DNA from: Eustoma russellianum
Lineage: Eukaryota > Streptophyta > Magnoliopsida > Gentianales > Gentianaceae
DNA length: 64,000 bases
Assembly (NCBI GenBank): GCA_036186865.1
Contig: AP025055.1
Location: 5,072,981 to 5,136,980, forward strand
Reading direction: 5' to 3'
Shown here: piece after piece, positions 11,485-21,159 of the stretch
How the letters are laid out: each line of letters begins with the position of its first letter
Position numbering within the stretch: position 1 is the stretch's first letter
Made by a program: the position numbers and the translations under genes
Notes under the pieces: generated by a model
Databases searched by the model: none
What the model saw: only the letters and a program-made list of their open reading frames with translations
Told to the model about the DNA's origin: nothing

Positions 11485-14400
11485 AAACGCAAGGAATGCA
11501 AGAAAAGTCAAAGAATCTAAAAACCAAATGGTTTTTAGATAGTGGGTGTTCGAGGCATATGAAGGGGAACCCTAAACTATTCATCGAATTGGAACATATC
11601 ATAAATGGAGGAAAAGTGACATTCGGTGACAACAACAAAGGACAAGTTGTTGGAAAAGGAACAATTGGGGACCCTAACACATTTCAAATACAAAATGTGT
11701 TATTAGTAAGCAATCTATCTTATAATTTACTTAGTATTTCTCAACTTATAGATCGTGGTTATAATGTCTCCTTTCTTCCCAATTCTTGTGATATAATAAA
11801 TGAAAAAGGAGAAACGGTTTTAAAAGGAAATAAAGATGGAAATATTTATACTCTTACCTTAGATAACATGTTAGATGCTAAGGTTAAGTGTCTAATATCA
11901 CATGACTTAGATGTAAATTTATGGCGTAGAAGATTAGGCCATATAGGAATTTCAACTATTAAGAAATTGTCTAAGAAGAATTTAATCAGAGGAATGCCTA
12001 AGTTAGACTTAGAAATTATCAAATGTGTGAAACATGTATTAAGGGAAAACACATTAAAGAAACCTTAAAACTGAAACATGAAGTGAGTACTAGTCATGTA
12101 CTAGAATTGCTTCACTTAGACTTATTTGGTCCAAGTAGGACAATAAGTCTAGGTGGACACTACTATGTGTGTGTCATAGTAGATGATTACTCACGCTACA
12201 CATGGACATTGTTCTTAACGCACAAAGATGATGCTCCATTAGCAATCGAAACCCTTATTAAGCAACTTGAAAACATTTATGAAGAAAATGTTAAAAGGAT
12301 AAGAAGTGATAGAGGTGGAGAATTTTAAAACAAAGACGTAATCAAATTTTGCGAACTATATGGAATCAAACAAGAATTCTCACCACCTAGAACATCAAAA
12401 CTCAACGGAGTTGTTGAACGTAAAAATAGAACAATTCAAGAAGTTGCTAGGACAATGTTTTGTGAAAATAAATTACCTAAATATTTATGGGCTGAAGCTG
12501 TTAGTTGTGCATGCTATATTATAAATAGGCTTACTATTAGAAAGAAATTAAATAAAACGCCTTATGAATTGCTAAACAATAGACAACCTAAGATAGATTA
12601 TCTTAAAGTACTTGGATGTAAATGTTTTGTGTTGAACACTAAGGATAACCTAGATAAATTTGAACAAAAGTCTATTGAATGCATATTTGTTGGGTATTTA
12701 ACTAACTCAAGAGCATATAGGTGTTATAATCCTGCATCTAGAAAAATAATTGAATTTATACATGTGAAATTCAATGAAAATACATGCTTTCAAGTTAGTG
12801 ATAAACATCAACAAGAAACAAATGTTGAAAATATGTTTGATGATGATGTAATACTTGAGCCTGTACTTGATCATCTAGAACCAACTCCCCCTGAACAAGA
12901 CATGCATGAACCCTTAGATGATATAAATGAAGAAACTTTGCAATTTGAAGATAATGTAACTGATGATCCAATTACATATGATAATGTTCACACTAATGAA
13001 ACATTTGAACAAGATGAGGGTGAACCTAGTCAATCTAGGAATTGGTGGCACCCTAGAGAATTAATCATTGGGGATCTAAGTGTTGGGGTTAGAACACGTA
13101 GAAATATAAGTCAACTTGAAGGACATAGCTTAATCTCACAATTAGAACCTAAGAACGTAAAGGAAGCCTTAGGTGATATATCTTGGATAGATGCTATGCA
13201 TGAGGAATTAAATCAATTCACAAGGAACAATGTGTGGGAATTAGTACCTAAACCCGAAAACAAGTCAATAATAGGAACGAAATGGGTGTTTAGGAATAAG
13301 ATGGACGAACAAGGAAAAATTACAAGAAATAAGGCTAGACTAGTCGCACAAGGTTATAATCAACAAGAAGGAATAGATTATGAAGAAACCTTTGCACCCG
13401 TTGCACGACTAGAAGCAATTAGATTGTTACTTGCGATTGCAAGTCTAAGCAATATTAAGATCTTCCAAATGGATGTCAAGAGTGCATTCTTGAATGGATA
13501 CATCCAAGAAGAGGTGTTTGTCAAACAACCCCCTGGATTCGAAGATCCAAAAAATCCTAACCATGTTTACAAGCTTAAGAAAGCTCTATATGGTTTGAAA
13601 CAAGCTCCAAGAGCTTGGTATGATAGATTTGCAAACTTTCTTATTGCAAATAATTATCAAAGGGGAACAATAGACAACACATTATTCCTAAGAAGAAAAG
13701 GTAATGATTTGTTAATAGTTCAAATATACATAGATGATATAATCTTTGGTTCAACCAACCCTACCTTAGTAAAAGACTTCGAAGAGTGTATGAAGTCAGA
13801 ATTTGAAATGTCAATGGTAGGAGAGTTGAATTATTTCTTAGGACTTCAAATCAAACAAACCCCTCAAGGAATTCACATTAGTCAACTTAAATATGTCAAC
13901 GATATGATTAAGAAGTTTGGCTTTGAAGAGTTGAAACCTACAACTACCCCTATGAGTGTTAGTACCAAACTTGATAAGGATGAAAATGGTAAACCTTTTG
14001 ATGACACTCTCTATAGGTCTATGATTGGATCACTGTTATACTTAACTGCATCAAGACCTGATATCATGTTTAGTGTGTGTATGTGTGTTAGGTTTCAATC
14101 TTGTCCTAAGGTATCACATTACAATGCAGTGAAAAAGATCTTTAGATATCTTAAGCATACACCTCACTTAGGACTTTGGTATGATAGAAACGCTAAGTTG
14201 GATTTACACGTATATAGTGATGCTGATTATGGTGGTTGCAAATTAGATAGAAAATCCACTAGCGGTACTTGTCAATTCATAGGAACCAACTTGATCTCTT
14301 GGTTTTCTAAAAAGCAAGCTAGTGTAGCTCTTTCTACCACTGAAGCCGAGTATATTGCTTTGAGTCTATGTACTACCCAAATACTTTGGCTTAAACAGCA

Positions 14401-14680
14401 ACTTAATGATTTTGGCATTAAAATAAGTAAGATTTCAATTTTCTGCGATAGCACAAGTGCAATCAATCTCTCACAGAATCTGGTGCTTAATTCTAAGGCC
14501 AAACACATTGAGGTGCGATACCACTTTCTTCGCGACCATGTTCAAAATGAGGATATAATGATAAACCATATAAGAACTGATCACCAAATCGCTGATATCT
14601 TTACCAAACCCCTTAATCAAGCCACTTTTGAAAACTTACGAGCCAAATTAGGAATGATGACTTATGATACCATTGCATAG
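11482..14680 (+). pseudogene. Copia A pol: protease, integrase, reverse transcriptase, RNase H
   Basis: Domains follow the Copia order. The protease is at WFLDSGCSRHM (near 11530). The gag-pre-integrase zinc region lies at 11920-12070. The integrase shows HLDLFG, IRSDRGGEF and VVERKNRT, so all three acidic residues are visible. The reverse transcriptase has YIDDIIFG (near 13730) and the RNase H ends in NHIRTDHQIADIFTKPLN. Compared with Copia B, one base is missing near 12020 (frameshift) and a TAA stands at 12326-12328. From there 741 codons are open to the natural stop at 14680. Two small lesions in pol make this one of the better preserved copies in the window. Confidence 0.92.
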
Positions 14681-14944
14681 TTCTATCTTTTGTATGTTTT
14701 GCAAAATAAAGGGGGAGATAGAATAAGAACATAATTTTAGTTGGTAAGTCATGATGAATCATATGCTAAGTTTTAATTGGTATAAGTTTTGGAGCATAGG
14801 TTAAGGGGGAGAGTATGAGTTGAGGGGGAGCAGCATACTATGTTGAAAACATTTGGTTAAATTTTTGGTTATAAACTTTTGGTTATAAGTTGTGACATTA
14901 AAATCATGTTAGTTTATTTTGATACTCATCCAAAAGGGGGAGAA
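14681..14944 (+). other. Copia A 3' leader with a ladder of polypurine tracts
   Basis: No ORF is present, so there is no envelope-like gene. Purine tracts occur at about 14704-14720 (AAATAAAGGGGGAGATAG), 14800-14813, 14821-14832, and finally 14932-14944 (AAAAGGGGGAGAA) directly before the 3' LTR. The last is the plus-strand primer. Copia B has the same arrangement at 56150-56511. Confidence 0.8.
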
Positions 14945-15821
14945 TGTTGAGAAATATGTTTGGATAATTTTCAAAGTCATGATTTTAAGTGGTGAATACT
15001 TAAAAATGCCATACATGGTATTATATGTGATTAAAAGTTGAAAAAGTTGACATCGATCTCTCAGGTTGTTGCACATCGATCGATCTATATACATAGATCT
15101 CTCACATCGATCGATCTATGTAAGGCAGAAAAGTTTAAGACCTTTCTGTGAGACATCGATCTCTAAACCTGAGACACATCAATCGAATGATGTACATCGA
15201 ACTCTCACTTAGATCGATCGATGTAGGTCAGAGACAAAACCTGAACCTTTCTGTGAGACATCGATCTCTGAAGCTGAGGCATTTCGATCGATCAATGTCT
15301 AGGATTTTTAGAAATAATTTTCTAAAATATGTTATAATTGTTTTTTTCATTTGTATATGATTCATATATGTTCATTATGTGATTATTATGTGTTTTTGAT
15401 GATTATAAATACATTGTGACTAATGTGCCTTGGAAGTTTCTACAACTTACCAAAAAGGGCAAAATTGGTATTTTGAGTTTTGTAGGAACATGATATTGTG
15501 GAAATATTTCAAGAGCATATTCTTACACTATTTATGATGACAAAGTTGGTATCATGGTTATTTCTGACCATCGGGGTCATTTCTGAAGTTTTCTCACACC
15601 AGGGTTATTTTGGTCATTTCATTCCCGAGGGTATTTTTGGTTTTTTCACTCAAGGAATCTCTTGAGCATATTATTATCTTCATTCTGGAGCTATGTTATT
15701 ATTATTTTGAAGATTATTTGGTGATTTCTTATCTTATTCTCTCAACCGATGATATTATTGACTATAGCTGGATATGTGACGATTTGAGATATCACATTCT
15801 ATTTTTTCTTGAAGACCCTCT

Positions 15822-16213
15822 TGTTAGGTGCAGCAATTGTCCCGTGGCGTAGGCCGGTGGGCATAGGCCGTGTGGGCCAAGTCACAGTCGAATGCCGTGG
15901 GTGCTTGTGTGCTGAATGCACTATAAGGCTAGGGTATGCGCATCTCCTGTCACCAATTGGTTTTGGGAGAGATGGTAGTGCCTGAGGTCCTACAAGTGGT
16001 ATCAGAGCGAGGTCACGTGTTCGATTCCCAGCAGGAGCAATTGCTGAGGGGAGATTGTTAGGTGCAGCAATTGTCCCGTGGTGTAGGCCGTGTGGGCCAA
16101 GTCACAGTCGAATGCCGTGGGCGCTTGTGTGCTGAATGCACTATAAGGCTAGGTATGCGCATCTCCTCTCACCAATTGGTTTTGGGAGAGATGGTAGCGG
16201 CTGAGGTCCTACA
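15822..16213 (+). mobile_element. TRIM: 392-bp miniature LTR retrotransposon
   Basis: Two direct repeats, 15822-15994 (173 bp) and 16056-16213 (158 bp), both start TGTTAGGTGCAGC and end GAGGTCCTACA. Between them are only 61 bp, with a perfect initiator Met-tRNA binding site TGGTATCAGAGC (15997-16008) and a polypurine tract CTGAGGGGAGA (16044-16054). A perfect 5-bp duplication CCTCT flanks the element (15817-15821, 16214-16218), and the sequence without it matches the 5' LTR of Copia A. There is no coding capacity, so it must use proteins of another element. The two LTRs differ mainly by a 14-bp segment in the first. Confidence 0.93.
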
Positions 16214-16999
16214 CCTCTTATATATGTTATAATAGCATATTATTTATCATTATTCAGAGTTGTTCAAGGTGTCAAAGGTGTGGAAATATTCATGACAAAT
16301 AAAAAGAAATATTGAGGATTTCGGTGTTACACGTTGACATAATCTTGTCAACTACTATCTATTGATTTCTTCTTCAAAGATCTGAGTTGCTACACATATA
16401 TATATGTTGAAAACGTGTATATTAAGATGTATATGATGGTGTATTCATTTTGTGAGTTGGAGACAAGTGGACCAACCAAAAAGGAGCTAGTTGGCAATTG
16501 GAATTTTTCTAAATATAGCCAACGGCTATATAGGTATTCAAGGTGTTTTTCAGCAGATTTTTGAAGTCAAAGGAAGACTTCACATGTCCTATTATTGTGT
16601 TTGAAGTTGGGGATAATTTGGTGGTATTATCCTTTCTTATTTTATTAAGAAAAATCAAAACTATTTTTGTTGGAAAAAATGGAGTAACCAACGGCTACTT
16701 CTCCTTCTTGGAGCTGAATTTTTGACTTTGAATTCTTCAAATCACACATGCCTATTCTCAAGACTAGAAGTTGAGGTAATCTTGTGGCATTATCCCTCTT
16801 ATTATCTTCATTTTTCAAAGGATAATTATGACTTTCCAAGGTGTAAAAAAATCGGCCAGCATTATGACTCCAAGGTGGACCAATCATTTTGTTTTATGTT
16901 GCCAAATGGACATAGCCAACCAATGATGTGAAGACACTTGGACTTGATGATGAAGATGGTGACACATGTGCAATCTTATCTCCAATGCTCAAATCACAC

Positions 17000-17007
17000 T
17001 ATAAATA
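17000..17007 (+). promoter_or_regulatory. TATA box in the Copia A 3' LTR
   Basis: TATAAATA in the context CACTATAAATAGAGGC. The same position is TACAAATA in the 5' LTR (6177), TGTAAATA in the Copia B 5' LTR (about 49529) and TATAAATA in the Copia B 3' LTR (57945). Transcription would start about 30 bp downstream, leaving an R-U5 of about 1 kb. Confidence 0.6.
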
Positions 17008-18093
17008 GAGGCAATGGTGAAGAAGATGAAACACACTTGAAGCTCACAAGCATTTGTTGAATTGTCTAGCTTTCATCTTCATCTTCTTGTCGTTGTTGTT
17101 TTATTCATTGTAGCAAAGGTGTTCTTGTTATATTGTGTTGAGCTACAAGCCTCTTGAGCTTCATTTGTAAGATTGATTAGACATCTTTATAAGGCTACAT
17201 CAATAGGTGTTAGAGGAGTTGCAACTAAGTGTTGCTTAGAAGGTGATTATCCAAGTCTTGAGTAGGGTTGGTGTATAACCCAAGGATCAAGCTTGGCTCT
17301 TGTTGTAAGGTGTTCATTTCATAGTAAAATCCAAGGAAAGGTGTTCCTTGGGATTGGAGTAGGTCACATTGACCGAACCGGGATAAATCCTTGGTGTTCT
17401 TCTCTTGTTTCTTTGTTTCTGTTTTCTGCCTGTTTTTACTGCAGATTTCACACAATTTCTCACAATTTGAAAAAATAGCTAAACATTTTCAAAATTCGTA
17501 ATTTTTGTTGGCGTTATACTTCAGACTGTTAGCTTTAATTTGCAACAAGAATTACTTGATTTGAGTGAGGGAAATTTAGTCTTTCAGTCTTTGCAAGATA
17601 ACTGCTCCAATCTGGCTGCAATCTGACTAGTTTTGAGAAAACTTAAATTCTGTATTTTTCAAGAATTGATTAAGGTCAGGGCCCTTTGTAAACTTCATCT
17701 ATACATTCTAAGGAGTGTTTTGATATAAAGATCAACCTTTTTGGTTGAGTATTCAAAGAGAAACACTATTTGCAAAAGCAGCAACATTCTGTCCAATTCT
17801 GTCCAGATTGACCATCTGAATCTTTTTATTTGTTTGAAGGGTCAAACAATCTTATTTTTGTCTGATTTTTGGACAGAGTCTTGTTAGCTCATTGAAGTTC
17901 AATTCTGAAAAGTTTCATAAATTTTAAAGTTGTGTACAATTATTTGTGAATTTTTCACAAACGGGTTCTGAATCTGAGGTGGTCTCAGATTCTGTTTTCA
18001 AAGGGGTTTTTAACAAAGTGTTATAGTGTAATTTCCGCTAACCACTATTCACCCCCCCTCTAGTGGTGATTATTGCAGGTGCACGGTCCAACA

Positions 18094-18510
18094 TTCTGGA
18101 ATGGAAAGACGAAAACCAGATTTGAAGTACTCTTCATAAACTGCCTCGTACCCTGCGGGTGGGTCATAGGCAGATTGATGGGGAAGAGGAAGAATAGGAT
18201 ATACCTCTATCAACATTATAAAAATTGCACAAGCAGGAGAGATTAGTGACTTTTAAAGTGCACATCGAACTCTACACCGCCAGTGACAGTGCCCTCTGTC
18301 AATTGTCATAGGGACACCATAGATTCTGGGGTTATCATAGGGGGTGCACCAGCAAGACGCAACCTCCACAAAAGGGTGGTTATCTTCATTGGAGTTCGTC
18401 CTCTCAGAGAGAGGAGAGATCCCCCCATCGTTTTCTCCAAGGCCAGCAGGATAGGAGCCTGCTCCTGATCTATTTTGGGAGTCAGAAGAAGATGAAGAGA
18501 TTACAACCAT
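18094..18510 (-). pseudogene. Tat antisense ORF, 5' part
   Basis: Read on the minus strand, it begins at the ATG at 18510 (MVVISSSSSDSQ). A Ser-rich start is usual for this ORF in Tat elements. A stop at 18253-18255 interrupts it, then the same frame runs through AGYEAVYEEYFKSGFRL to 18094. After removal of Copia A and one copy of the TTCTG duplication, it continues in frame into the segment at 4529. An upstream methionine at 18834 also opens the frame, but that part has low-complexity Ser/Pro sequence and no recognisable domain. The function of the product is unknown. Confidence 0.7.
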
Positions 18511-18898
18511 GGAAACAAAAGGAAGAAGCTTACAGAGAATGGAAGGGAGAGGAGAAGAGCTCGCCGAAGTTGAAGAAGAGTAAAAGGCTGCCGGAGAAGG
18601 TGAAGAAGGAAGCGGAGGATACCGGAAAGAAACGCTTGACGAATACTCTATGAAAAGTGGAAGGTTCTGGAGAAAAACAAGATTTATTACAATGGGGAAT
18701 TTAAATTGACAAACGCTTCGATTTCCCCCCTTGTCGATTATCTCAACCGCCGAAAAATAATAATTGGCTACTATGTAACTTGTGCCAGCATTAAATGATG
18801 TGGACGGCTCAATTAAAGATAGACATGTCATCAACTTCTCTGAACAGATTTATCTGCCCTTGCTGGTCAGCTCGGCCACATTAAATCTGGGGGCAAAG
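18511..18898 (+). other. Tat 3' non-coding region and polypurine tract
   Basis: This stretch leads to the purine-rich tract AAATCTGGGGGCAAAG (about 18883-18898) directly before the LTR start. It also serves as the promoter and leader side of the antisense ORF. No other gene is seen. Confidence 0.65.
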
Positions 18899-19802
18899 TG
18901 ATGAGCCTAAAACTTAGCTGTTAAATAAGACAAGATTCTCTCATTGGTCAACAAACAGCCAGCAGAAAATTAATTCAGCTCGGTCATACTCCTAATACTC
19001 CTGGTGGACCAGAAATTGCACCTCTGCCCGGTACGGTACTGGTTGACCAAGGCACCCACTTCTGGTCGGCCGTAGTAAGCAAATACCCAACTATCAGGCA
19101 AGCAACTCGTCACTTTAGGAGTTCACCACTGCTCTGCCTCGGCCCTGAGCGCCAGCCTCGGCCTCAGTCTCATAAGGGTTTACCCCTAAGCAATTCAACC
19201 AGATCAAAATAGGATTTTTACGAAGCATCGTCTGGACCCCATCAGTACACCTCAGTAGACCCCCACCAGATTTCAAGCGTAGCTCAGCTCAACTAAGCAT
19301 GATACCACCTGGCAGATATACAGTGTAAAGAATTGCTATTGCTGGCTCCCTACGCATCATAGACTCTACAACTTGCACATGCATTTGTCTAATCATACTG
19401 CACACCTACAACGGGCTAGCCCTCCTGCACACGCATTGGTTCCATCATCTTGCAGAGACATTGGACGGCGGAAATTAATAAAAGAAAAAGAGGAGGAAAA
19501 AAGGACGAGTTGAACTCAACACAATTTTTGAATCGTCTTCTTCACGAGGAAAAGAGGGAGAGGACTCCATATTTTTAGATGGAGACCACAAAAACTCTTC
19601 AAGTATCTAAATACTCTTGAGAAATGGCCAAACTGACTTGAGCGTCAGAGGGTTTAACCCGGAGTCATAATCCCTAGGACCTCTGACCTTGTTCCCTGTG
19701 CAGGTTAACAGCTAAAATTGCAGTTAAACAAATCACGAGGAACTGACGGTGAAATCTTTCTGGATTATTTCTAATCCTGGCGAAGATCCGACTCCTTCAC
19801 AT
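18899..19802 (+). repeat. 3' LTR of the Tat element (right end approximate)
   Basis: It starts TGATGAGCC directly after the polypurine tract. It probably ends near ACTCCTTCACA (19802), because from about 19815 the sequence aligns with the region upstream of peptide gene B (35900 onward). The matching 5' LTR and the target duplication are outside the window, so the end cannot be proven. No coding sequence is seen. Confidence 0.6.
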
Positions 19803-20517
19803 ACTGACGCATGGAATATAATAGGCCAGCTAAAGTGTCACTATGATATTTTGTTCAATGGGATGACAATAAAATTTTCTTAGTGCCAATGCTTTTAAAT
19901 TTATTTTAGTTTCAATCTTGAATAATACCGTAAAAGCGGCTGCTCATTGATTTACTTGTATGATCATTTATGGTGGATTAAATTTATAGAGCAGTTCTAT
20001 TTTATCATCGTGATTTGGTTTTACCTTTTACCAGTTTGAGGGATAATTTTAGGTTGAAAGATGTAAATTTTAAGAAATGAATTTTCCATTGGACATCGGG
20101 TCAAATGACCAACAGTGCATTTTCCTCTCTTTTACTGTTTTTTTTGAAGATTTTTTTAATATTTAAGAATTGAATAATTCAATAAAAGTAGTGAGTTGAC
20201 TAATAAAATTGCCATGGTGTCCAGCAGTTGTTTTATCTGTATAGAACTCCCTGAGAGTAGAATTCCCAATTTTAAAGTGCATTTTTGTGAATTTAAATAA
20301 CTTATAATCCATCCAAATATAGTGGTTTTGAAGCTCTACGTGATTAATGACAGACAATATCATCAAGGGTAGGTGCATTCTTTGGACAGGGAGTGCAGGA
20401 TCAGCAACACGTAAGATCATTGTTTGAACGGCTGAAGACATCTTCTTGTACAGAAGAATCAAATACACAACTGTATTGACATCATTACAGAGATTAAAAT
20501 TTATGATAGATGATATG
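19803..20517 (+). other. Host DNA: upstream block of peptide gene copy A
   Basis: This non-coding stretch aligns over most of its length with 35900-36595 upstream of gene copy B. Shared runs include TTTAAGAATTGAATAATTC followed by AATAAAAGTAG. It marks the 5' flank of the duplicated gene unit. Copia D splits it at 20518, and it resumes at 26297. No ORF is supported. Confidence 0.75.
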
Positions 20518-21095
20518 TGTGAAAACTATGTAAAAGAATGTCTATGCTCTGGAGAAAGACTTGGAGCATACAAACGCAATCAATGGAATCAACTTCAAAG
20601 TTATACAAAAAACTTTTACGTAATTAGGAGACAAAGATACAGAAGGAAGAATGGAGGAGAGAATTCAAGAACTCGAGGTGTATTATTTTGGCCAGATTGC
20701 CAAGAAAAAAATCTGCACAAAATTGGGCTGCAGTGCAGCAGTTATACACACTGCAAATCAAACAAAGTAACTGCTACCACAAAATTACAAGAATGCTCCT
20801 GTAACTAACTTCACTAATGTTTTAATCTCGGAGGTACAATGGTCATTTTCTCCGTTTTAAACGTTTGCGCCTTCCTTTTCTTCTTCCTTAGCAGCGCATC
20901 TGCATTGCCCGTTTTCCTCCCTGGTGCATTTAGCAATTCTCCATCAACACGTATTTCTTCTGAGCATCAATTCTCATCATCCGCTAATTAAATCTTCCAT
21001 TCTATTGTTGCGCATCACTTTCACCAGGATCATCATTGGGATCAAGGTGATCTTCACAACTTCTACTTGAGCTTACACCTGCTATAATTTTGACA
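20518..21095 (-). repeat. 3' LTR of Copia D (578 bp)
   Basis: Direct repeat of 25716-26291. Bounded on the left by ATATG and on the right by the polypurine tract. Plus-strand ORFs in it are antisense to the LTR and show no recognisable domain. Confidence 0.92.
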
Positions 21096-21159
21096 CCCCC
21101 AAGCCTGGTTTGGTGTATAGATTGTAGGCTCCTAGAAGTTGTAACAAATCAGTAAGTCT

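Larger units (their letters stand above)
4530..18093 (+). mobile_element. Copia A: SIRE/Maximus-like LTR retrotransposon, nested in the Tat element
   Basis: Both ends are defined. The LTRs begin TGTTGAGAAATATG and end in GGTC(T/C)AACA, and the perfect 5-bp duplication TTCTG flanks the element (4525-4529, 18094-18098). LTRs are very long (2.74 kb, and about 2.75 kb without the TRIM insert), and a ladder of polypurine tracts precedes the 3' LTR. Long LTRs, repeated polypurine tracts and the pol motifs fit the SIRE/Maximus lineage. Gag is broken by two stops, by a solo-LTR insertion (8167-11112) and by absence of a 1.04-kb segment that sister Copia B (48054-59039) has. Pol has one frameshift and one stop. 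No envelope-like ORF is present after pol. Confidence 0.93.
14945..18093 (+). repeat. 3' LTR of Copia A, interrupted by a TRIM element
   Basis: It begins TGTTGAGAAATATG, carries the ATCGAT array at 15051-15300 and a good TATA box at 17000-17007, and ends GGTCCAACA. The TRIM at 15822-16213 accounts for its greater length than the 5' LTR. Confidence 0.93.
1..19802 (+). mobile_element. 3' part of a Tat-lineage Ty3/gypsy LTR retrotransposon
   Basis: The element enters from outside the window. In order it shows an RNase H domain, an integrase, a spacer, a long antisense ORF, a polypurine tract and a 3' LTR. An antisense ORF between pol and the 3' LTR is a known hallmark of Tat elements (Grande, Ogre, Retand type). 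The antisense ORF is cut by Copia A at 4530-18093, with the 5-bp target duplication TTCTG at 4525-4529 and 18094-18098, and its reading frame resumes exactly on the far side. Pol carries stops and frameshifts, so this copy is dead. The right end is an estimate: sequence homologous to the region upstream of peptide gene B resumes near 19800. The partner LTR and target duplication lie outside the window. Confidence 0.85.

Noticed and set aside
14681..14944. An envelope-like gene after pol in Copia A
   Set aside because: Some SIRE elements have one, but the gap to the LTR is only 265 bp and has no ORF.
15997..16030. A tRNA gene
   Set aside because: Only a Met-tRNA primer-binding site and a T-arm-like stretch are present. 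There is no acceptor, D or anticodon arm, and the context is a TRIM element.
18525..18834. Upstream extension of the antisense ORF to a methionine at 18834
   Set aside because: The added part is low-complexity Ser/Pro sequence without similarity to Tat antisense ORFs. The Ser-rich start at 18510 fits better.
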